Of a stretch of 9,823 nucleotides of DNA, positions 1 through 6,776 are shown piece by piece. Every line of letters begins with the position of its first letter. The first letter of the stretch is position 1. Made by a program: the position numbers and the translations under genes. The DNA comes from JBLHGN01 sp047616325 (GTDB lineage Bacteria; Pseudomonadota; Gammaproteobacteria; Pseudomonadales; Cellvibrionaceae), in assembly GCA_047616325.1 (NCBI GenBank), contig JBLHGN010000127.1, positions 1-9,823 of the forward strand, written 5' to 3'. Below the pieces are notes generated by a model. It saw only the letters and a list, made by a program, of their open reading frames with translations. It had not been told where the DNA came from and ran no database searches.

Positions 1-942
1 GCATTGTCGTTCGAAATTATATTAATACGAGCCTTCGCTACCTGCGCTTTTTTAATGTTGTCTATCATACTCTGCATAGGCCCTTTAGCGCGCTTGGACG
101 AACGCTTTTTGCCTTTACTTTACAACCGCCGTCACTTTGGCGTGTCGATGTGTATAGTTGCGCTACTGCATGGTTTGTTAGCGATAATGTGGTATCACGG
201 ATTTGGTGTGGAAAATCCAATAATATCCATTTTTACCGCACCGCCAGAAATTCTTTCTATTACCGATATACCGTTTCAGCCTTTTGGTATTTTGGCACTT
301 ATCATTATTATTTTAATGGCTTCCACCAGTCACGATTTTTGGAACGCCAATTTAGGCAGCCCTTTATGGAAAGCCTTACACATGGGCGTTTATCCCGCTT
401 ATGCATTGTTGGTAGTGCACATAGCCTTGGGCGCGCTGCAGGAATCTAATACGGGTATGGTGCCCTTAATGTTGTTCGCAAGTGTTGCACTTGTTGGTAG
501 CCTGCACGTCGTTGCTGCATTCAAGACGGCGCCGCTGGATCGTGGCATTCCCGTTACCGAATGGGTGGACGTGGGTTCTTGGCGAGACATTCCTAACAAT
601 CGCGCGATTATTGTGACGGTGGGTACTGGCGAACGCGTTGCGGTATTCCGCTATAAAAATACCAAAATCGCCGCTGTCTCCAATGCTTGTCAGCATCAAA
701 ATGGGCCTTTGGGCGAAGGCAAGGTGGTGGGAGATTGCATTACCTGCCCATGGCACGGTTTCCAATACCGTCCCGAAGACGGCTGCTCGCCTCCACCCTT
801 CACCGAGAAAGTAGCAACCTATCGTTTAAGTCTCGATGGTGATCGTGTGCTGCTCGACCCCAAAGCATTGCCGCGCGGCACCAAAAGAAGGGTGACCGAG
901 ATTGAGCATGTTAGCGCTAATGGAGAAGAGCAAAATGCCTAA
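1..942 (+). CDS. Ferric-reductase-like transmembrane b-heme protein with C-terminal Rieske [2Fe-2S] domain (5' partial)
   Basis: Likely a membrane electron-transfer protein. Counting from the in-frame TTG at 4, residues 5-170 carry about five hydrophobic segments with histidines at 44, 56, 126, 139 and 168, as expected for b-heme ligation in the ferric reductase-like transmembrane family (H44 in RRHFG, H126 in KALHMG). Residues 185-290 form a Rieske domain: Cys229-x-His231, then Cys248-Pro-Trp-His251, the spacing of a [2Fe-2S] cluster with two Cys and two His ligands. The frame is open to base 1 and the first visible helix begins at once, so I think the true start and at least one helix lie outside the window; TTG at 4 is not a convincing start. 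The last 8 bases overlap the next gene. The acceptor or donor is unknown. The domain call is firm, the physiological role inferred. Confidence 0.85.
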   Translation, partial: ALSFEIILIRAFATCAFLMLSIILCIGPLARLDERFLPLLYNRRHFGVSMCIVALLHGLLAIMWYHGFGVENPIISIFTAPPEILSITDIPFQPFGILALIIIILMASTSHDFWNANLGSPLWKALHMGVYPAYALLVVHIALGALQESNTGMVPLMLFASVALVGSLHVVAAFKTAPLDRGIPVTEWVDVGSWRDIPNNRAIIVTVGTGERVAVFRYKNTKIAAVSNACQHQNGPLGEGKVVGDCITCPWHGFQYRPEDGCSPPPFTEKVATYRLSLDGDRVLLDPKALPRGTKRRVTEIEHVSANGEEQNA

Positions 943-1774
943 AAAAAGCGAAATAGAAAAACAAGATCGTGAGTTTTTTGTCGGCTATTTGAGCATGCCC
1001 GTTCGCCTAAGCACTTTTAATAAAGCGCTAATGGTAGCGCTCCTTATTTTGGCTGCGAGTGTGGCGGTGTGGCTGTCCAGTTCACAGGAAAGTGTCGGGC
1101 GTGGCCAGTGGGATGCCTTTGAAAAAATCACCTTAACCGGTACGTTAAGTATCGATCCCTATCCGGTCTTGCATATCGATGACCCCGCCGCCTCGTCGGT
1201 ATTGCTAGTGAAGCTAGGAAAACACTCCGCACTGGATATCGCCGCATCATTTGCCAATCAAAGCGTCACGGTAAGCGGCTTCCCTATTAAACGCGGCGAC
1301 TGGTTGATGTTGGAGCTGGAAGATGCTTCAGATATTGAAGTGACAAATGCCGCAAAAACACTAGTGCCACCAGTGGTCAGTAGCTTGGGCAACATTTCGC
1401 TTAAGGGGGAAATTGTCGATTCAAAATGTTTTCTCGGGGTAATGAAGCCTGGAGCAGGCAAAGTGCATCGCGCCTGTGCAAGCCTCTGTTTAAAGGGTGG
1501 CATTCCGCCGATTTTGGTGGCCAAATATTCCGACAATCACAGCTACGCATACGTGTTAATTCTGCCTGACGGCACCAGCGCTTCGCACGTAGTGGCACCC
1601 ATCGCTGGCCTTCCTGTGGAAATTAATGGCGAGCTTGAGCAGCGCGGCGATCTGCTTTATTTGCGCATGAGTCAAGAGCTTCCCAGACAGTTAACAGACA
1701 GTGAAAGAAACCATTACGGCGACACTTTGGCGATGGCGCTCGCCAACGAAAATAAAATGCACTGCGATCTTTAA
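935..1774 (+). CDS. Membrane-anchored exported protein with a Cys/His cluster, unknown function
   Basis: A 279-residue protein I cannot name. I start it at ATG 935 because an AGGAG-like stretch (GGAG at 922-925) sits 9 bases upstream and the start overlaps the previous stop, a common coupling arrangement; in-frame TTG 902, ATG 908 and ATG 920 are possible but lack a good ribosome site. Residues 31-48 form one hydrophobic helix, so most of the chain is probably extracytoplasmic. The body has three similar short strand-rich stretches (near 65-81, 154-165 and 232-245), suggestive of a beta-barrel or OB-like fold. The striking part is residues 158-192: Cys165, His178, Cys181 and Cys185, followed by a GGIPP stretch. 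This could bind a metal, heme or cluster, or form disulfides. Sitting between two Rieske proteins, it probably serves the same redox chain (inference). Confidence 0.8.
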   Translation: MPKKSEIEKQDREFFVGYLSMPVRLSTFNKALMVALLILAASVAVWLSSSQESVGRGQWDAFEKITLTGTLSIDPYPVLHIDDPAASSVLLVKLGKHSALDIAASFANQSVTVSGFPIKRGDWLMLELEDASDIEVTNAAKTLVPPVVSSLGNISLKGEIVDSKCFLGVMKPGAGKVHRACASLCLKGGIPPILVAKYSDNHSYAYVLILPDGTSASHVVAPIAGLPVEINGELEQRGDLLYLRMSQELPRQLTDSERNHYGDTLAMALANENKMHCDL

Positions 1775-1798
1775 ACCCGAACCCGAACCTGAACCTGA
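1775..1798 (+). repeat. Four tandem hexamers between two operon genes
   Basis: Directly after the stop codon at 1772-1774 come two ACCCGA units and two ACCTGA units. They fill most of the 36-base gap before the next start codon. No strong ribosome site is visible between the repeat and ATG 1811, only a weak AAGCGA at 1803-1808. Such an array can change length by slippage and alter the spacing of the two genes. Confidence 0.8.
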
Positions 1799-1810
1799 GA
1801 CTAAGCGAAC

Positions 1811-3799
1811 ATGAACATTGCAAATACCAGTGAATGGCACAAAGTAGCGGAACTCAATGACTTGGCCGAGACCCGAGTAAAAACGGTGACAGCCGGTACC
1901 AAATCTATTTGCCTTGTACACCACGAAGGGCAATACGTTGCCATGGATAATCATTGCCCCCATCAACGCGGCCCTTTAGGTGAGGGTTCAATTGAAGTGG
2001 GCGTAGAAGGTAAATGTTGGTTGCGCTGCCCATGGCATGGGTGGGATTTTGATCCGCTCACAGGTAAGCCGCCGGGGGGCCACGAAGATTCGGGTCAAGA
2101 ATTATTTGATGTGGAAGTACGCGAAGACGGCATATACGTTGCCGTCGCCCAAGAAGCACCGGAAGTGTCGACCGTCTCCGATGTAATGGCGCAAACCATG
2201 ACCAATTGGGGGGTTAAGTATGTATTTGGTATTGTTGGCCATTCTAACTTAGGTTTGGCCGAGGGCTTGCGTAAAGAAGAAGCCAAAGGGCGTTTGACCT
2301 TTATTGGAGTAAGGCACGAGTGCAGTGCATCCTTCGCCGCCTCGGGTTATGCCAAATTGACCGGTAAACCCGCTGCCTGTTTGGCCATTGCCGGCCCCGG
2401 CGCTACTAACTTGCTAACCGGGCTGTGGGACGCCAAAGTCGATCGCGCTCCTGTACTTGCGCTCACCGGGCAAGTGGATACCCAGGTGCTCGGCCCTGGC
2501 GCTTTTCAGGAAGTGGATCTTGCTAGTGCCTTCTCTGCCGTCAGCGAATTTAGTCAGACCGTATTACCGAGTTCTCGCCATGCCGAGTTGATGACATTGG
2601 CTATGAAAAATGCAGTAGTAAAACGCGATGTGGCGCATTTAATTTTCCCCGACGAAGTGCAAACCTTGCCCGCGGGCGACAAGGCTGTAGCGTCCAGTGC
2701 CGAAGGTCGCTTGGCTTCCTCGAATATCATGCCAGACCCACTTATATTACAGAATGTCATTAACGAAATTGCCGAGGTACAACGTCCACTTATTATCGTC
2801 GGTTACGGCGCGCGTGACGCCATGCCAGCCATTATTAAATTAGCCGAGCGCCTTAATTGCCCAGTGGTCACTACCTTTAAAGCCAAGGGGCAAATGCCCG
2901 ATGAGCACCCTTTGGCCGCTGGCGTGTTGGGTCGCTCGGGCACCCCTATCGCCAGTTGGTTTATGAATGAATGTAAATTACAAATTGTGCTCGGCGCATC
3001 CTTTTCCAATCATACCGGCATTGAGAAAGGCAAACGTACTGTGCAAGTGGATTTTGAACAAATGGCCCTGGGTAAATTTCATCCGGTGGAATTCCCCGTG
3101 TGGGGGGAAATATCGGTCACTGTAAATGCCATTCTCAAGCAATTGCCAAAAGCAGTCGCCGCTATCGATCAAGGCCCTGAACTTGCTCAGCGCTGGTCCA
3201 TGTGGCGAGAGGAAAAATTAAGCCGCGAGCAAGACGACCGTGGTAAAGGCTTAAATTCGGCGCGCGTATTTCGAGTGCTGTCGGAAAAGGTACCTGCCAA
3301 TGCGGTCATCGCGGTGGATGTGGGCAATAACACCTACAGCTTCGGTCGCTATTTTGAAACCAAGCGCGGCCAGCGCGTGTTGATGTCGGGGTATTTGGGC
3401 TCAATTGGCTTTTCCTTCCCCGCCGCCATGGGTTCCTGGGCTGCCACTCAAGCCGAGCCAGAATATCGTGGGCGCCCTGTTTTTTCCGTCTCCGGCGACG
3501 GTGGCTTTGGCCAATACCTGGCCGATTTCACCACAGCTGTTAAATACAACATGAATATCACCCACATATTGCTCAACAACCACGAGCTGGGAAAAATTTC
3601 CAAAGAACAAATGTCGGGTGAATGGCAGGTATGGCAAACCTCTTTGGTCAACCCCTCGTTTGCGGCCTTTGCCGAGTTGTGTGGCGGTAAAGGATTTAAA
3701 GTGGAAAGCTTCGACCAATTGGAAGCCGCTATTGATCAGGCAGCCGCTTACGATGGCCCGGCTATTGTAGAAATTATTACCGATGCGCAATTGGTGTAA
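1811..3799 (+). CDS. Rieske [2Fe-2S] domain fused to an acetolactate-synthase-like TPP-dependent enzyme
   Basis: A 662-residue fusion. Residues 8-112 are a Rieske domain with Cys49-x-His51 and Cys73-Pro-Trp-His76. Residues 120-662 are a full TPP enzyme of the acetolactate synthase/pyruvate oxidase/benzoylformate decarboxylase superfamily. The N-terminal pyrimidine domain carries the activating glutamate Glu170 (in RHE) and the AGPGATN signature; a middle domain covers about 310-440; the C-terminal domain has the Mg-TPP motif, GDG at 562-564 and NN at 589-590. The TPP part has normal family length (about 545 residues), so the Rieske domain is an addition, not a replacement. These enzymes cleave or decarboxylate 2-oxo acids; the substrate cannot be read from sequence. 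The fused cluster suggests that electrons leave the carbanion intermediate through iron-sulfur centres, perhaps to the membrane Rieske/b-heme protein encoded upstream. The start is ATG 1811, with a weak ribosome site. The next gene starts 11 bases after the stop. Confidence 0.92.
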   Translation: MNIANTSEWHKVAELNDLAETRVKTVTAGTKSICLVHHEGQYVAMDNHCPHQRGPLGEGSIEVGVEGKCWLRCPWHGWDFDPLTGKPPGGHEDSGQELFDVEVREDGIYVAVAQEAPEVSTVSDVMAQTMTNWGVKYVFGIVGHSNLGLAEGLRKEEAKGRLTFIGVRHECSASFAASGYAKLTGKPAACLAIAGPGATNLLTGLWDAKVDRAPVLALTGQVDTQVLGPGAFQEVDLASAFSAVSEFSQTVLPSSRHAELMTLAMKNAVVKRDVAHLIFPDEVQTLPAGDKAVASSAEGRLASSNIMPDPLILQNVINEIAEVQRPLIIVGYGARDAMPAIIKLAERLNCPVVTTFKAKGQMPDEHPLAAGVLGRSGTPIASWFMNECKLQIVLGASFSNHTGIEKGKRTVQVDFEQMALGKFHPVEFPVWGEISVTVNAILKQLPKAVAAIDQGPELAQRWSMWREEKLSREQDDRGKGLNSARVFRVLSEKVPANAVIAVDVGNNTYSFGRYFETKRGQRVLMSGYLGSIGFSFPAAMGSWAATQAEPEYRGRPVFSVSGDGGFGQYLADFTTAVKYNMNITHILLNNHELGKISKEQMSGEWQVWQTSLVNPSFAAFAELCGGKGFKVESFDQLEAAIDQAAAYDGPAIVEIITDAQLV

Positions 3800-3810
3800 A
3801 GGGGAATTCC

Positions 3811-4164
3811 ATGGAAACTATCGAACACGTACTTGAAAATATTGCCCGCTATATCGACTTGTTCGGCATTCTTATTATCTTGTACGGCTTTACTATTTCG
3901 GCCTTTGGTTTTATTCGCGTGGAATTAAAGCGCTTTGCGAATGCTGAGGGCCTTATGGCATGTCAGCACGTGCGCGTGCAACTGGGCACTTATATTTTAC
4001 TGGGTATAGAATTTATGATCGCCTCGGATATTATTCACACGGTGTTAACGCGTGAATTGATGGACTTGGCATTTGTTTCTGCTTTGGTGATTATTAGAAC
4101 CGCCATTAGCTTTTTTCTGGGGCGGGAAATTCAAGAGATTAATAGACCTGAACCTGGCAGCTAA
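3811..4164 (+). CDS. DUF1622 family membrane protein
   Basis: A 117-residue protein with three hydrophobic segments (about 17-38, 57-71 and 82-100). The pattern around VRVQLGTYILLGIEFMIASD, then a conserved RTAISFFLGREI near the C-terminus, is what I recognise as the DUF1622 family, whose function is not known to me. The length is normal. A strong ribosome site (AAAGGGG at 3798-3804) lies six bases before ATG 3811, which fixes the start. It is the last gene of the redox operon, 11 bases after the Rieske-TPP gene. Its stop codon is immediately followed by repeat sequence. A role as membrane partner of the Rieske-TPP enzyme is possible but rests only on position. Confidence 0.88.
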   Translation: METIEHVLENIARYIDLFGILIILYGFTISAFGFIRVELKRFANAEGLMACQHVRVQLGTYILLGIEFMIASDIIHTVLTRELMDLAFVSALVIIRTAISFFLGREIQEINRPEPGS

Positions 4165-4192
4165 CAAAAAAGGGGACAACAAAAAAGGGGAC
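4163..4192 (+). repeat. Two exact tandem copies of a 15-mer ending in GGGGAC
   Basis: AACAAAAAAGGGGAC occurs twice back to back (4163-4177 and 4178-4192), starting within the DUF1622 stop codon. A third degenerate version (CAAAAAAAGGGAG) follows at about 4197-4209. The unit resembles the outer end of the hairpin element that follows, so these look like iterated element ends. They separate the redox operon from the accessory region. Confidence 0.8.
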
Positions 4193-4203
4193 GGGTCAAA
4201 AAA

Positions 4204-4288
4204 AGGGAGTGATTATTTATTAACCATTTTATTCGGATTATGCGTTAAAAGTGGCGGTTAAAATTTAATCCCTCCGTCACCTTTAACT
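4204..4288 (+). repeat. Hairpin element, copy A (left arm damaged)
   Basis: Bases 4211-4288 match 5934-6011 at 75 of 78 positions by eye. The right arm reads TAATCCCTCCGTCACC; the left arm has lost about eight bases relative to the other copy. Both copies lie in the same orientation. Its place just after the last operon gene means it could fold in the 3' end of that transcript, but no run of T follows, so I do not call it a terminator. Confidence 0.85.
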
Positions 4289-4334
4289 TGATTAATAGTG
4301 TGGCAGTCCACTTAAATTATGCGCATTAAAACCC

Positions 4335-4366
4335 GTAGGTCGGAAAAGGCGAAGCCGCCTTCCGAC
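4335..4366 (+). repeat. REP-like palindrome with GTAG head
   Basis: GTAG is followed by an imperfect hairpin: outer stem GTCGG/CCGAC, then AA/TT, a small internal loop, inner stem GGC/GCC and a GAA loop. A GTAG tetranucleotide before an imperfect palindrome is typical of REP sequences moved by RAYT (Y1-type) transposases. No transposase gene is visible. One copy was found. Confidence 0.6.
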
Positions 4367-4450
4367 GTGCCCATGCCGACTAATCCCCCTAACGACATCC
4401 ATCCCGGCGTATCCATCCCCGCATACCCCAAGGCCTTCCATCCTGCCGTA
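4367..4450. other. C-rich non-coding stretch
   Basis: This stretch between the REP-like palindrome and the first large palindromic element has several CCATCC/TATCC-type short repeats and strong C bias on the + strand. A reading frame through it (4319-4606) runs over two repeats and I see no gene. Confidence 0.5.
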
Positions 4451-4568
4451 CCCCGCGTCACAAGCCGAACCACCTTCCAGGCACGCTCAAGCCATCCATG
4501 GTCGCTCTGCGCCTGCTCCCGGCAGACGAAGGCACCGGAACGTGGTTCGACTTGTTGCGCTCAGTGCG
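4451..4568 (+). repeat. Large palindromic element, copy 1 of 3
   Basis: The core is 4455-4560 (106 bases). Long inverted arms (from 4455 and up to 4560) enclose a loop that is almost identical in all three copies and contains CCATCCATGGTCGCTCTG. An inner hairpin has CGCCTGC opposite GCAGACG with one mismatch. The arms have several mismatches here, making this the most decayed copy. The flanks CCCC before and TCAGTGCG after are shared with copy 3. Confidence 0.88.
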
Positions 4569-4650
4569 GGTTGTGGTCTGTCTTTAGTGCGGGAAATATT
4601 GAATGACTGCCATGGGTGTTCACGTGGTTCAGGTCGCCATGTAATTCAGG

Positions 4651-5096
4651 TCATTGTCGAAGAGTACGTTCAATTTTTAACGCATTTGCATAAAGTTTTC
4701 TTAGAAAGTAGAACGCAATATCTCTATCACCAGCGGAATTTTTTAAATCTTCGCTAAATTGGTCAATGTGCTTGTCGTGCCAATCCATCGCGACTGTGTA
4801 TTGAACATAGCGATAATCCTTTTCATTTTGCTCGTCTACAGGGAACATTTCTTTAACTTTATCTAGTGCCATATCGCGATAGACAACCACCTTAATATCA
4901 AATTTTTGCGGTTGACTGTAGTGGTCGTTATCCCATTGCCAATAATTTGGCCCAATTAATTCTTCTGCAATATCCAGTTGACCAAAATTTTTTTAGTCTA
5001 AAACAATAAAATTATGGCTAGCAGCATTGTTCGTTGCTGTGCACGCAGCCGTAAGAAAAAAACTAAAGTAAGGGCAAAAATACGATTATATTTTAT
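4651..5096 (-). pseudogene. Decayed small lipoprotein gene, possible immunity partner of the upstream hydrolase
   Basis: Intact reading covers only 4651-4995, without a normal start. Read upstream on the - strand, three lesions appear. The expected start at 5094-5096 is ATA instead of ATG; it would overlap the stop of the preceding gene as ATGA. A seven-base run (5056-5062) is one base short, separating KYNRIFALTLVFF from LTAACTATNNA. An in-frame TAA lies at 4993-4995. Repaired, the product would be a roughly 145-residue lipoprotein: a hydrophobic signal, a lipobox-like LTAAC, then a Tyr/Trp/Asp-rich soluble domain with WQWDNDHY and YVQYTVAMDWHDKHID. I do not recognise the soluble domain. Overlap with a cysteine-hydrolase gene and export to the periplasm fit an immunity protein (inference). 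A shorter protein from GTG 4890 (79 residues) could in principle still be made. Confidence 0.6.
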
Positions 5097-5865
5097 GAGC
5101 ATTTCAGGCGACTCATTGTAAGAAATGGGGCCATATCTGGTGGCACTATTATTAAATTGGAATTCCAGGGAAAATTAAGTAGCTTTCTAATTTCATATAA
5201 GTTGCTGCCGATACCCCTCCAGTGAACTTCATAGACGGATCCTTGAGAGAAGAGCCAGTTATGCATTCCCTTAGAACTCATGCCAACTCCGAATTTTACG
5301 TTTCTCAAAACGGTTAAATCGAGTACATTTAATTTTTGTTCACCCATATAATCGATAAGTTTTTGGAAGTTGGGGTCTGTTTTAGGTGTTGGGTTGTAAT
5401 TCAATACTGTGAAATCTACGGGTACACCGGCATATTGACACGATTTTAATACGCTGTGGGTTGCAAAAGGGTGTTCTTCGTTGCCGTCGTTCGGATGGTA
5501 TTTGTCGGGTGTGCAGTATATTCCCTTCCAGCCATGAATATTTACCAGTTTTTTGAATAGCAGATCCCCATAAAATTTAGGGTTGGTATCTAAACCGCGA
5601 GTATCCCTGCTATTTCGGAGGTTTTTCGCAATATCTGCACGACCCAGTTCGGTATAAGTGTGTTCTAATACGTTAAGAACAAAAGTAGTACAATCTGTTC
5701 GCGTAAAACCTTTATATTTCCCTGGGTCACTTTTGTACAACTACCTTCCCACTTTATTTTTGGTATCAGACGAAAGCTCGATCATCTTCTTGTATGCGGT
5801 ATCTGAAAAAAATCCCACTAGTATGCTGGTTTGGATTTACGCCGTTTGGCGGTTGATCTTCGCAT
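5093..5865 (-). pseudogene. Papain/NlpC-like cysteine hydrolase gene interrupted by stop and frameshift (possible amidase effector)
   Basis: The readable 3' part (5740-5093, 215 residues after a stop) has TRTDCTTFVLNVLE with a candidate nucleophile Cys17 near its start and KGMHNWLF with His160 plus EVHW with His173. This order, Cys in an N-terminal helix followed by His in the later sheet, is that of NlpC/P60- or papain-like amidases, including cell-wall amidase effectors; no family is assigned. Directly upstream is TAG at 5741-5743. Beyond it the same frame continues protein-like (VGFFSDTAYKKMIELSSDTK, then NKVGR) back to about 5815, and a one-base shift joins it to MRRSTAKRRKSKPAY, whose ATG is 5863-5865. 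So I read one gene broken by a frameshift near 5820 and a nonsense codon. TTG 5740 would be a poor start, with a stop immediately before it. The downstream neighbour overlaps its stop. Confidence 0.6.
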
Positions 5866-5922
5866 AATATTTATGTGAAGCGAGGCGAGTTTTCGTAAAG
5901 CGTGACCCACCACACCAAAAGA

Positions 5923-6008
5923 GGGGACGGAGGGATTATTTATTAACCATTTTATTTGGATTATGAGTTAAAAGTGGCGGTTAAAATTTAATCCCTCCGT
6001 CCCCTTTA
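5923..6008 (+). repeat. Hairpin element, copy B (intact)
   Basis: GGGGACGGAGGGATTA (5923-5938) and its exact reverse complement (5989-6004) form perfect 16-bp ends. The interior continues to pair imperfectly (ATTAACC with GGTTAAAAT, CCATTTTA with TAAAAGTGG), so nearly the whole 82 bases fold back. Homology with copy A continues to 6011. It has no coding capacity and looks like a MITE- or REP-type non-autonomous element. It lies between the hydrolase pseudogene and the HigBA pair. Confidence 0.88.
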
Positions 6009-6055
6009 ACTCAGCGAGCTTCGCATCGATCTCTGCAATGCTTTGAGGGTTTGCG

Positions 6056-6427
6056 CTATAAAGCATGCGATTGCGGCGGCTTGATCAGGGACTCCGCAGG
6101 AATGCCTAATCCTTTATGCAGTTTCCAAATCATTTTCAGTGTGAGCGAACGTTTATGGTTGAGAATCTCATACACACGGTTGCTCTTACCAATCATGGGC
6201 TCAAGATCTTTCACCGTTAGGCCTTTACGCTCCATTTCGAACTTGATGGCTTCAACGGGATCAGGCAATTCCATTGGGAAATGCTTCGCTTCATAGGCCT
6301 CGATAAGCGTTACCATCACATCCAGCTTTTCACCTTCTGGTGTATCAGGGGCAGCCATCATAAGGCTTTCAATTTCTCTTAATGCCGCTCGGTAGTCGGC
6401 ATCAGTTTTAATTGGTTTGATGTCCAT
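6056..6427 (-). CDS. higA: HigA-type antitoxin, XRE-family HTH
   Basis: A 123-residue protein. Residues 1-60 match the HigA antitoxin layout: a helical start, EGEKLDVMVTLIEAYEAKHF, then the LPDPVEAIKFEMERKGL linker. Residues 70-93 are the helix-turn-helix (LTVKDLEPMIGKSNRVYEIL), followed by KMIWKLHKGLGIPAESLI. This is the HigA form paired with HigB of the YgjN type. It should neutralise the HigB mRNA interferase and repress its own promoter. The start is ATG 6425-6427, with AGAGGT (6435-6440 on the complement) seven bases upstream. It is 34 bases after the toxin gene, in the toxin-first order usual for HigBA. All expected segments are present and it looks functional. Confidence 0.92.
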   Translation of the reverse strand: MDIKPIKTDADYRAALREIESLMMAAPDTPEGEKLDVMVTLIEAYEAKHFPMELPDPVEAIKFEMERKGLTVKDLEPMIGKSNRVYEILNHKRSLTLKMIWKLHKGLGIPAESLIKPPQSHAL

Positions 6428-6461
6428 AGTTTGTACCTCTCGTTTCTAACTATTGGGGCAA

Positions 6462-6764
6462 TTAAATAGTGTGTACATCAATCTTGTCGTATTGCGTATG
6501 GGTGCCGATAAACCGAATGTACACCACGCGATAGGCGTAGTTGATCCAAACGACCAATCGATACTTATTTCCTGCAATATTGAAAACCGCACGTCCATCT
6601 TTGAGGATGCTGGCATTTCTGAAATCCTGCTTAAGGTCAGCAGGCGCGCTCCAGTCAGCCGCTAACGCATGGCGATACCACGCTAGCGTTGGCTCTTTAG
6701 CATCCATGTACTCTGGGTGCTCTTCCCAGAAAGCTTTCAGTGTTGACAAGGCAATGATTCTCAT
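6462..6764 (-). CDS. higB: HigB-type mRNA interferase toxin
   Basis: A 100-residue protein beginning MRIIALSTLKAFWEEHPEY at ATG 6764, the usual N-terminus of the HigB/YgjN toxin family. The C-terminal half has the conserved GNKYRLVVWINYAYRVVYIR core followed by FIGTHTQYDKID. It is a RelE-fold ribosome-dependent endoribonuclease by family. An upstream in-frame TTG at 6800 follows a stop directly and would add 12 residues across the operator, so I reject it. No clear ribosome site precedes ATG 6764; the candidate promoter places transcription start almost at the ATG, so the message may be nearly leaderless. The pair with the following antitoxin gene appears intact. Confidence 0.92.
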   Translation of the reverse strand: MRIIALSTLKAFWEEHPEYMDAKEPTLAWYRHALAADWSAPADLKQDFRNASILKDGRAVFNIAGNKYRLVVWINYAYRVVYIRFIGTHTQYDKIDVHTI

Positions 6765-6776
6765 AGATTCAATGGT

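Noticed and set aside
3401..3790. 129-codon antisense reading frame under the TPP domain
   Set aside because: It lies wholly within the strongly supported Rieske-TPP gene and has no recognisable protein features; a shadow of codon bias.
4204..4288. Rho-independent terminator after the redox operon
   Set aside because: The hairpin is there, but it is a dispersed repeat and no T-run follows on the + strand.
4319..4606. 95-codon reading frame on the + strand
   Set aside because: It runs through the REP-like palindrome and large palindrome copy 1, is Pro/Ser/Arg-rich from C-rich DNA, and has no ribosome site.
5093..5740. Intact 215-residue gene starting at TTG 5740
   Set aside because: The TTG directly follows an in-frame TAG, lacks a ribosome site, and protein-like sequence continues upstream of the stop.
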